Below, in pieces: positions 15,201 to 27,200 of a stretch of 64,000 nt of DNA; the stretch's first letter is position 1, and the number at the start of each line of letters is the position of its first letter. Position numbers and translations under genes: made by a program. This DNA is from Lepisosteus oculatus (taxonomy: Eukaryota; Chordata; Actinopteri; Semionotiformes; Lepisosteidae). The DNA lies in NCBI RefSeq assembly GCF_040954835.1, contig NC_090718.1, positions 12,105,532 through 12,169,531 on the forward strand, given 5' to 3'. A model generated the notes under the pieces. That model saw only the letters and a program-made list of their open reading frames with translations. It searched no databases and had not been told where the DNA came from.

Positions 15201-18200
15201 AGAGTTTAACGTTTAAAAGTGGGATTCTTTACAAGAACATTGTGTTTGCCAGGGGTTTCGATCTCTGGGGGTGGGGGGGGGGGGGGGCAGTTTCTTAGAC
15301 CACACTGATGATAATACCTGCCCAAAACTGTGAAGATCCTTCAGCACAGAAGCTGTTCCCAGATGTTCTGGAATCGACTCCTAATTTCGATAGGAAAGGC
15401 CTGAGAAACACACAGAGTGAGCACTATGGTACACTTTTGCACACTGCATCTGGAGGTGAGATAACTGGGGAAATGCAGAAGCACTGGAGCAAAAACCCAG
15501 ATTTTCTTCTTTGACAATCTTGTCGACCCATGTCTATCATCAATACAGGTCTAAAAAGTGCAGACCTATTTAAAAAATCTGATTAAGTCTTTCCAGAGAC
15601 TCTTCAGCTGAAATCAAATTAGCCTTTCTATAATACCACTAGAGCAAAAAAAAAGAAGCCAGTTGCTTGGTGCTAATTAATCTGAAGGGTTTAGTAGTTA
15701 ACCTGTCAGTAAGCATTTTGCTTTTTCTACACATTATCAGCAGCACAAGACCTTTCATCGTTACTCCCGGAAAGCCATTAAAATGTTCCAGCAATTAACC
15801 TCTCTAACTTTTAATTGCAAGAAAACTCCATGTCCAGCTGCACTCGAAGGCAGACCAGCCCCAGGAAATAAAACCCGAAAACTCATCTGCGTTACCATCG
15901 GTATCAATGAACTGACAAAGTTGAATACAGGATGTGGACTATGGACAGGTAAAATATCACTCCACAGCACCCACAATCTTGCCTCCATGCTCACCAGCTA
16001 CCAAGATCCACCAAAAAAAGTAACTATTTTTATCATCCCAAAGCACCTTGTGTATATGAGAGGATGAGCAGCACCCACCTGGGTGACATGCAGCAGCCCC
16101 ACTATGCAGCATATCAGGTGAAGAAGTGAGAAAGGACAATCAAGCCCACTCTGGAAATCAGCAGATTTAGCCAGATGAATGCCCCTAATCTTCCCAACAC
16201 TGCCATGGGGTGCTCAGTGATCAAGGAGTCTGGAACTTGTTTTAACCTCTCATCTACAGGACGGCACTCATATTGTAGCCAGGTGTCAATTGTCATCACA
16301 TTTGGGACAGAGGTCTGCAAATTCCGGTCCAGAGGGAACAGAGTCACCTACTGGTGCACAGAAACACATGCACACACACTGGCCTGTATGAGTCACATAG
16401 ACACATACCATGAAACGACTAACCTTACCAGGGCCCCAGGCCTTCTGCTTCAGTTCCTATAAAATCCCTTCATTTGCATCGTATGTTTGCATGAAACTTG
16501 CCTCCTAGCTCCCGCTGGCATACCTGAGCTCCTTCAACAGGGGCGACAGGCACTACACTCTCAAGGGCTGGGCACATGGGAGAACTGAAGGGAATGGGAA
16601 AAGCCAAGCTTGGATGCAGCTGCCTGCCCAAAATATTGGGACACAGAGTGGGAGTCCATTAGACCAAACTTTCGGATCACTGGTGATAATTCAAATGTAT
16701 GGAGATCCAGGAAAGAAGTCTACCAATGGGACTAAAACATAAAAATAATCACCAACCATTGCCATAATAACGGTAGATTATATTTATATTCCATTCACGG
16801 CTGTAATATTATGCGTGATACACATTTACCTGAACAGCAGAGCAAAGCAGCTCTCTGGACGTACTCATATTTCACGATCTGCCATTTTACTCCCCAGCCA
16901 CACGGTCAAGCTCCAAAGTAGCCAACCAGCCAGAGATTGTCAAGGGCACTAGGGTAGAGCAGAATGAGTCACAGGACCAGGCGGAGGTCACAGAACCCAA
17001 AAAGATGAAATGAGAGGGCATGAGGAAAGAAGTACACAAACTGATTTCGACAGAAAAGGTCTGGCATCTGTCACAGCTGAACAAAAAGGCTATTTAAAAA
17101 GAGATATGAAACACGAACAAAGACAGTTCCCGTTCCCATTTTCAAAACTCCGGCAGACACTTCCAAACACTTCTGCTTTCACGACTGACCCCGCACACAG
17201 AACTGCACAGTGTGTGAACCCCGCCAGCAGAGACAGGCAGGTCCCCTCCACATTTAGATATTTCCTTCAATCTACTTTCTTTTGGAAAGGTGGTGGGGGG
17301 TGGGGGGGTGAAACAGCCTTTCATTTTCAATGTGGCCCTTATCTAATTCACAACAGTCCTTCTTGCAAAACGACAAGTTTAACAAGAATTCCGTGCAACT
17401 ACGGACTTGTACAAAGAACTTTTCCCATCTTGAATTTGGTCCACTTCCAGGTGAAAGGCTCAGGAGAGTACCCTCACAACCAGTTCTTAATAAACAACTT
17501 GATCTCTGCACACGACAGTAACAACTTCACTGGGTAAGACCGAAATCGTCCATTTCCCGTTAAACGAAAACAGCAAATTTAGAATGGCGCACACAACCTT
17601 GACAGATTGTCAGAATACCTGCAACTACCCATCCAAATATCTCAATATTCAAATTGAGTTTCTGCAAATGCCGCTTCTAATAGTGCTAATCACAGTAGGC
17701 CTCCTAGCACCTTGAATAAGAGGAGGGGAGACATCTTCTAACAAAGTACCATACAAGGGTCCCGCATTTCACAACAAAGCAGAATCCATTTTGATGAATT
17801 TCTTTAACACTTAAGATTCTTTTTCATGCACAAAAGAAAAATGGCACTGCTGGGCCTCCTGAGTGGAGCAACCAGCAGAGAGCTTGCCAGACAGCAGGCT
17901 GAGCTCTGCGACTGTGGGTTTGAGCACAACTGTCCGACCGGAGACTCCCAGCCCCCTCCCAGCCCCCAGGCGCGTGAAGAAGAGTCTCCTCCCCTCCAAG
18001 CTTCACTGAACCGCCGGTAAATGGTTAACATGTGAGATGTGTCAAAAACCAAGCGGCTGTGAGGATCCTGACTCACTTCCTCATCTCCCCCCTGCACGTA
18101 CACAGCGAAGCTGGGAGCCCAGACGCGACACATCACACCAACGAGACAATGTGGGGAAGCAATTGCATATAGGTATAACATTTAATTAAAGGGATGCTAA

Positions 18201-21200
18201 AATTACTTAATGCACTAGTCAGGCCTAGTGACCACGGTATAGAGAACAAAGTGCTGCTCTGTAATCTGTGCAGATAAAGGCAGCCAGATACGTTCTGAGG
18301 CTTAAAGGCATGTAATACGCTGACAGGCTGAAGGAACCGAGCCTTTTCAGATTTTTAACATCCTCCAGGGCATTGACAAGCCAACAGAAGAGTGAAACAG
18401 AGGGCACAAGGGGAAACGAATTCAAAACCAGGAGGCATTTCTTTACCCCCAGAGTTTTGGGAGTCTGAAACTTCCCGGCCACGCTGTCAATTCAGAGACT
18501 CTCTCAAGAACGGCTGGCTGAGATCCGTGGATCAGGCAAGCAACTAAATACCAACTGGGACACCTGGGCTGAATGCCCTCCTCCGGTCTGGGCCTTTTCT
18601 TATCTTCCCCTTCCAAGCAGTGCTGGATTTCCACTGTGCCTACAGTGCCTAGGGCCTAGGAAATGTTTCCCCCCTTCATAGGCCCTAAACACTAGCAACT
18701 AATGAAAAATGAGCTGAAGCAACAGGCTTGCGATCGACTCTAGGTGCTCCAAATCAATAATCATACACTAGAAACTACACTAGGCTGTTCTAGAAACTAG
18801 AAACTAGAAGTATCGAAGCGATGGTCGCTCAACTCGTTCCATCAGTCACGTGGGTTAGCATTCGAACAGTTTAAAGTGCATCATGTCAGTCGTTGACCCC
18901 TCTTTCTGCACATTTCGGAGTGAAAGTGCCCCGGGCCTACAAACACCAAAATCCGGCCCTGCTTCCAAGTCAGGTGGGCACAGCAACCCCTACGGCTATT
19001 CTGCATCGAATAAGAAGTGAAATGATTTGCTAATTACAGCATGATCTTTTTAACGGAGGCCATAAACTCGGAAACTCTGTGGAAAAACAACAACAACAAC
19101 AACAACAATAATGAGAGCGCTTTTCTGGACACTCCACTCAAAGCGCTTTTTACAGGTAATGGGGATTCCCCTCCACCACCACCTGTGTGTAGCCCCCATC
19201 TGGATGATGTGTCAGCAGCCATAGTGCGCCAGTATGCTCACCACACATCACCTATCGGGGGGGAGGAGAACAGAGCGATGAGGCAATTCCTGGGGATTAT
19301 TAGGAGGCCATGATTGGTGAAGGCCAGGGTTAAAAGGCCTCAACACAACTCCACCTCTAGCCATGAAACCCAAGCCTGTGCCGAACCACATCCTCAACCC
19401 CATCCCTACCCTTCCTCCTTGGAGACCATGTGCAATGGCGCTCCCGTTACCCGGACCCTCCGGAAGCAGGCGTCCGCACCCCCCCCACTCACCTGGGCTG
19501 CGAGTTCTCCTCGTACATCCTCTCCTTGCCCTCCTTGAACAGGCTGATGGTCTGCTTGGTCTTCTTGGTGAGGTTCTCCATGAAGACACGGAAGTACTCG
19601 TTCTCGCCCAGCGTCTCCATCTTGCCCTCGTAGCGGGAGAGGATGGTGCGCAGGTGCTGGTAGGTGTCCGGGAGGAGGTCCAGGATGTAGGGCGGGCTGT
19701 TTTTCAGCGCCAGCTTCGGGTTCTGGCACAGCCGCACCACCTGGGAGAACAGAGATGGGGCAATGAATGATAATAATGGCTTACACTTATACAGCGCTTT
19801 TCTGGACACTCCACTCAAAGCGCTTTACAGGTAATGGGGATCCCCTCCACCACCACCAATGTGCAGCCCCACCTGGATGATGTGACGGCAGCCATAGTGC
19901 GCCAGAACGCTCACCACACACCAGCTCTCAGTGGGGAGGAGAGCAGAGTAATGAAGTCAATTCATAGATGGGGATTATTAGGAGGCCATAATTGGGAAAG
20001 GCCAATGGGAAATTTGGCTAGGATGCCGGGGTTATACCCCTACTCTTTTCAGGAAACGCCCTGGGATTTTTAATGAACACAGAGAGTCAGGACCTCGGTT
20101 TTACGTCACATCCGAAGGATGCCGCCTGTTCCGTGTCCCATCACTATACTGGGGCATTAGGACCCATATAGACCAGAGGGTGAGCACCCCCTACTGGTCC
20201 CACTAACACCTTTTCCAGCAGCAACCTTAGCTTTTCCCAAGAGGTCTCCCCTCCAGGTACTGGCCAGGCTCACACCTGCTGAGCTCCACTGGGGCTGCCA
20301 GCTGGGAGCTGCAGGGCGACCGGCCCTATCAGGGTCAGTGGGAAAGAGAGACAGGCTGACTTTTGTCATCCAGCCGAACTCTCTTTGCTCACGCCAGGCA
20401 AGAGAAGCCCTTGATGATGATAAAAAGGAGATATACAGTCCTGACCAGAAAAAAAAAAAAGAAAACATTCACAATTTATGCAAAACAAGGAGGAGACAAA
20501 TATAAGGAAACTCATTGACACTGTCTTTCTCCGGCCTTAGCCCCTACTTTGAATATTGCCCAGTTTAGTTAACTTCCTCAAAGAACAAAATTGATTCAGA
20601 ACAATGCTCCCCTCTGTGCTCGCTCATGAATGCGCTTTTTCCCCCACGTTGCTTAATGTGCAATCCGCGAGGCCGTTGCTGCTGGTTAAGCTCCGCCGAG
20701 CCATCTTGAAGGGCTTCGGGGTGGGTTTTTTTTTATTTGAGAGGCAATCAAGTCTCGCACGTTCCTTTAACAGCAACCAAAGCGAGAAAAAAAAAACAGA
20801 AATATGGTTCAAAAGTAAAATCTGCTGCAGAAAATGAGGTGAAAAACTTTAAGATTTATTTTTAAAAGCTGGGGATACAAACGGTGGATTCTTGAGCTCT
20901 CCGGGCTCACGGATTGGAAGCTACCACGCCCCATTGAGCACAACAGACATCGGATCGAGTTATTTGCCTTTGCAGACGATACCCAATTAAGATAGACCTC
21001 TTTTTACATCATAATAAAACACGCAGTTATCTCATGACTGCAGTTCACCTTTCTGTGTGTGTGTGCCTTGAAAACTGACACTGAAAAAGTACCAGAAATA
21101 GGGAAGACCGACAGCGCTCACTTCTGCCAAAGCCTAATATCCTCTTCGGGAAGTGACAGGCACAGCAGAACATGGGAATGAGAAGTAACACGGTGTAAAA

Positions 21201-24200
21201 CAACCACACGATCTAATCTAATTTAGCCATCAGGTTTGAAATCTGTTCTTCTATCTTTGCAAAAAGGAAAAACAACCGACCGTTAGCACCCAGGACTTTT
21301 TTGTTAATTTAAATTAAAAGCAAGCACCACGGAGGCTCCTGGAACAGCCCAGCACGTGCAGAGCCTCTGTGGGGAGGGCAGCCGAGGCAGCGACACAGTG
21401 AGGCACCCCGCCCCCCGAAGAGAAACCACCCGGCCGCAGCCTCCACTGGGCTCCGGCAGCGGACGTGGGGCTGAAAGTGAACCAGGCAGAAAGGAGGCCG
21501 CCTCGGTCCCGCGACAGCAGCTGAGGCGCCGCAGCGAGAGCAGGAAACAAGTGAAACGACAGTCCCAGTCATCCCACCTTTCAGTCGATACATAGATCCT
21601 CAAGGATATTTAGGCTCTCTGATTTCCTCCCACAGCCCAAAGACATCCTCACGGGTTAACTGGTTTCTGTGAAACTGGCTCTGGCGTGTGTTCATGTCTG
21701 TTTGTGTCTGCCCTGTGACAGAATAGCCTTGTGCCCAGTTTCTTGCTGGGATAGGGTCTGGAACCCCATCCACCCCGTACTGGACCTGCCAACAACTGCC
21801 TTCTGTTTCCTATCATCTTTCATGAGGATCACCCATTTGATCCCCTTTTAAAGCTCAAAGCCCACCTGCTCCAACTGCACACCTGCGACACCTGCGTCCG
21901 TCCCGATTCCTACAAGCATCAGTAGCACAGCCCTTCCCGGCTCTTTCCACTGGATCCCAAGCCTCACTTTTACAGCCACGTGTCCAGCGAACTTCCCTTG
22001 GCGTGTGATCCCGCCAATTCGCCCCTCGACCGCTGAGCTGCCCTGTCTGCATTTCGCCACGTACAGGACTGCACGCTCCAGAGAGCGAGACTGCACAGCT
22101 GGTGTCCGCAAATCGCTCTGCGTACAGCAATCTGCAGCTTGGGTACGCTGACCCGCGACACATAAAAGTCATCCCTGGTATAGGCAATACCTAAATTAAA
22201 AAAGAGGGGTGGACAGCAAACGATTACTTGATGAAGCGACCCGGATTTGTAGGCCAGTGCCACGTTTTGGTTCTCTCCCTAGCTTGGACAGCCTGCGTTT
22301 GAAACCACAGGATGAAAAGCAAATCCAAGCCAAAGCTAGGGTCGCAACAAGAAGCTGTGAAAACTTAACACTCGCCACTAGCCGTGGTCGTGCCTTTTCG
22401 TTTCTTAAGATGATCTTTCCGTTTGGCTTTATTTTGGCTCAAGTTTAATATGGTGCGAGAGGGGGGCTCTCTTTATGAGAAACAATGCTGAGGCAACATT
22501 TTCACCACCACTTCAAAGAAAGAAAAACACAACGTTGTCTTAATTTAATCCCTTTAACACCAAAACACGCTCTCTGGGGTTATTTCAGAACCTGAGGTTT
22601 CCTCACTGCAGAGTGTGACCTCTAACGTGTGTATGTACGCTTTATATATAAACAGGTGTGTTAACACTTAAAAACTCAAAAAATAGTCACAGAATAAACT
22701 GCCAGTATTACCGTTACCCAGAATATTATCAAATGCTGTTTACTACTTAGGGTTTAAATACACTGCATCGATAATCACACCTTTTCTCCTAAATACAAGC
22801 TTACACTTATATTGCACTGAATAAAACACAAATGGGGAGAACCACAAGGCTGTGCAGGATTACAGTTTACGTTCCTGAGGTTTAAGTGGAGTCTTCCCTC
22901 CCGCCCTCCACCAAGAATTCGCTATAGCAGCAACAACACAAAATGGAGGAGATAAATTGACATGTGTGTAAGAAAAGAGCAACCCCTCCCGCTCCTGCTT
23001 TCACACAACCATCTAGGAATCGTGATGGGAGCGACAGGAAGGCTGGTTTGGGACAAAATCAGTGATCGTCAAAGGGAACTTTCAGGACAGCGTGTGGAAG
23101 GCAGGACCGGAAGCCCAGAAGGGTCAAAACTGACGCTTCTTTCAAGGGGAACTGCAGCGCTATCTTCATATTTCAGTGTTTGAAAGAATCAACATTAACG
23201 AGGGCATTTCAAAACCGCAATAAAAGCAAAATGTCTGCAGTAACTTGTAAAACCTCCAATTCACACATAAAAATAGACTAATTTTCCAGGTCTGCGCAGT
23301 GCCGTGCTCTGCGATTGAGAATGAGGCCACAAAACTACCGGTGAGGTGAAGCGGCCCTGTGACACTGTAAATATGTGAATACAGCTCTTTTAATCCAGTA
23401 GAAATATTGCCCTCGATTTCGAGACGGTTTTGCCGACAAACGCTACTTGTTAACTCCGCACGCAGATCACGTTGGAACATTACTGCGGTGACATGCCAGC
23501 TGCACAACCTGGTGTTATCCGTGCGTACCTCCCATTACATCAGTCGTTCCAGTGACTAGTGAGCAGGAAGGGCCGCTTCACGTCGCAATTCGTGGGAACT
23601 CGAATGCGAGCTTGTGACAACATGGCGACTTACAGTACTTTTCACAATCTTGTACTTAATTGGAAATTTGTATTGTTGCCTTCCCGGGCCTGGCCTTCTC
23701 CTTTGCCACCAGTTTCTCCCCAGGGTCTCCCCCCCCCGCAAGCGAGAGAAGATCAGCACCGTGCAAGAGACCCGTTTACAGCTTTGAGATCCGAGAGGAT
23801 TATCTGCCTCACAAAGGAGGTCCGGGACTCTGCTCCCTTACCAATCCTAAAAAAACTTAACCGCTTCTCGGATCTCAGCGTTTCATCTGAGGCTCCTTGA
23901 GGTGCCTGCCAGGGCAGAATCCCACTTTGGTTTGAGCCATTTACAGGTCAACAGGACAGCCCTTATAAAAGTACAGTTATTAAATACCGAACTCTACGTG
24001 AGGATTACTTAGGTCTGCCACCGCCTCTTTCTCTGCAGCTTGGAATCCCTCCTCCTCGGGTCACAGCGGAAACCAATGAAGAGTCGCCGGCACGTATGAC
24101 AGTGGTTCACGGCTTGCTTCTAATTATAAAGGCTGCCCTGATGTGAGAAAACACAGCCTCTGATTAAGAGCTCAGCCGCGGAGTAGGGTATCCAGAACGG

Positions 24201-27200
24201 GCCTGGCTTCCTGGCGTGAGGCCGATTTCACACTAAACTGAAGGACCACGAGTGACCAGGCCCACTCTGGACCACCCTGCCCCAGAGGAGGAAGAGGAGG
24301 AGCGATCGCGATGCCAGTGAGCGCCTGTTCCTGGAACCGGAAGCTGCTAGGGCTCACAAAGACGGCGTTTGATAACGATACTTTGATACTTTGAAAGGCC
24401 GGTCTTTAAAGAGACATTCTGACACATGCTACAACTACAACTTGTGTAAACGGGGCTGTGGGCGTTAAACATCTGAGCGTTCAAGTATGCCTTACAGTTA
24501 AGTGGTAGTGTGATATTTCTTTAAATTTCATACAGAGTTATTTGGTTGGTGCACCACCACCTCTAGGTCAGGTATGCAAAGGCCACAGTGCGTGCATGCA
24601 TGCATTTTAAAAACAGTTCAAACAGCATCCAGTACAAGCGATAGCAAAATATGACTGGGATATACCAATACAGGGTCAAAAACTGGGAGCTGGCTAATTC
24701 CTTTTAAAATCAGAATTCAGGTTTGAATGTACAGTAAGAAGCCCAGTAATGGACTGGTCTCTTGCACTGGTGCTTTTCGGCTCCCCCACGACCTTGAATT
24801 GGATAAAGCAGTTAGAAAATGGATGGATGAAGGTACAGTGAGGAACAGAGTCAGCATTGGGGATTACAAAACCATATGATGATTAACCATCATCATATGG
24901 GTGGAGCAGTGGCTCTGTGGCTCAGGATCTGCGCCTGTGGCTGGAAGGTTGCTGGTTCAAAACCCTGCACCCAGCAGGGGAATCCTACTCCGTTGGGCCC
25001 CCGAGCAAGGCCCCTAATCCCCACTGCCCCAGGGGCTCTGTACAATGGCTGACCCTGTGCTCTGACCCCAAGCTTCTCTCTCTCTCTGTCTGTGTGTCTC
25101 ATGGAGAGCAAGCTGGGGTCTGCGAAAAGACAAATTCCTAATGCAAGAAATTGGATTTGGCCAATAAAGTGATCTTATCTGAACTGATACCACTCAGAAC
25201 TTAAGAACCAACTTTGCTGAACACAGCACAGTTATTAAGAGAACTCACAGCTGAGTTGTGCTGAAAAAGCAGCAGTTCATCTTGGTAGATGGGAGGCTGG
25301 ACACTGTCTCATGTTCCTGGAAAAAGACCTGTATGGTGTTTGGACATCCTTGCTACACTTGAGGGAAAGGGTCAGAACTGTAACAGCGTGACACTTTTTG
25401 ATGATTCAAAGGAGTGGAGCTCTGTAGTAAATATCACAAAGTCGGAGTATGAGAGTAGACCAGTTGGCCCATCTCGAATTTAAAAAAAAAGCAACCTCAC
25501 AGGAATATTTTTACATTTTTAATACTTAATGTTTAAAGATTCTGGGTGCTGACCCCAGCGCTCAATTTGAGCCTGTCCTCACCCCGGGACCTCTCTGCAC
25601 AGCACCTGCAACTCCTTTGACATGAAAAATTTGAAGGCGAACTGCAACGCTTTTTTCGTATTTCGGGGTTAGAAATAATCAGCCTTCTTGAGAGCATTTC
25701 AAACCACAATACACATAAAATGCACACAGCAACTTGTAAAACCTCTGATTTACATTACAAAACAGGCATGATTTCCAGGTATGCGCAGCGCCATATTCTG
25801 TGATCCGGAACGAGGCAACAAAACTTCTCGTGAGATGGTGCGGCCCTATGACATTGTAAACAAGCAGGCTTATGAATACATCTCTTTTAATCCAATAGAA
25901 ATATTGCTCTCAATTTCGAGACAGTTTTGCCGATAAATACAACTTACTGGTTAACTCTGCCTGCGGATCAAATTGGAACATTTCTGCGGTGAAATGTTTG
26001 CTGCACAACCTGTTCTTGTTCGCTCGTACGTCACAGTACATCAGTCATTCAGTGACTAGTGAGCAGGAAGGGCAACATCACGCCGCTGTTCATGGGGACT
26101 CTTGCTCTCGCTTTTTTTCTACACCACCAAGTAATTTCTTTGCCAAGATTTAATAAGAACTCTGAGAAATTAACATGCACCCTTACAATTTAAACTAGCT
26201 CTGGTTAACAAGCCGGCACCGTTTTATCAAGTGCTAGATGAAACTAGCTAAAGCTAAAAAAAGCATCTCTTTTGTGCTGCACACCAGATAGCACCAGCTT
26301 TTAAACCCAAAATGAGCTTAAATCGAGGCTTTATGAAACCAACGGAAAATAAAATTTACGTTGAGGATACAAACAATACGGTTAACCGCAGGTGAGACTC
26401 CTGCCGGGAATCAAACAGGACTGCCTGAATGGCGTCACTCCCATGACAGTGGCAGACTCTACTGCGCTAAAAGATCGAGCCTTGTGTCGTGACAGAACTC
26501 TGAACGGTCAGGTTCCAGGCGGGCGAGTTCGCTGCTGTGACATGATCACTGCGCCGGCGCTGAGCCCTGCAACACACGCAGTAAAGCACAGTGGGGGAGA
26601 TCGTACAACCGGATTCTGAAACCCTTAAGGCACGACCACAGGTCCATCGGAGCAGAACGGTCTCAAAAACAGTCAGCCCAAAATCACACCATCAAGGCGT
26701 TCGAAATGACTTGTGAGCCTAATATCGACAGCGGCGTCTTGCAAATGCACTGAAAGTGTGTAAAATCGATGTTCAGTGTTGTGCTCACATCACACTTAAG
26801 TGCTTCGGTACACCTACTCGCTCCTGTTCACGCTGAGCTCCGGCATCTTGTAAATGGCAAATTAAGCATTGACCAACCCACTGCAAGAGTTGGGTTATGG
26901 GATAAAAAGGGATTAATGCATTAAAGAGCTTACTGATACTACTTAACCATTTGCCCGGGTTGCAGAGACATTTACTACAGGACGCCACCGCCTTGTGTGG
27001 TAAAACACAAACTCCTCATCCGCTTAGCGTTTGCTCTGCGATGCGTCAGCTGAAGGAGTCGGCAGATATTTTTGTCCAAGGTCTACTTCCACCAGCAACG
27101 CTCCAGGGGTTAATAAAAAAAAAGATGATGTGCTACTGCCATTGAAGAAGGGGGTGGGGAGCCAACAACTTTTATCCACAGATCTCGGGAGTCAAACGCC

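Larger units (their letters stand above)
622..19492 (-). other. cbl: CBL intron 2
   Basis: 18.9 kb without a recognised gene. It holds SINE copies at 711, 2725, 6193, 12265 and 19108, the hAT MITE at 18618, a 3'-end repeat at 18400, C- and G-runs (for example 15,270-15,286) and a CpG-dense patch at about 3,400-3,650. The remaining sequence shows nothing I can identify. Confidence 0.85.

Noticed and set aside
23559-23900. Possible protein beginning MSRKGR, also seen on minus near 63,485
   Set aside because: Both arise from the shared core of the dispersed repeat and diverge straight after it; no conserved frame is seen in the third copy.
24905-24975. tRNA gene
   Set aside because: A and B boxes are present but a complete cloverleaf is not, and the sequence recurs as the head of four SINE copies.
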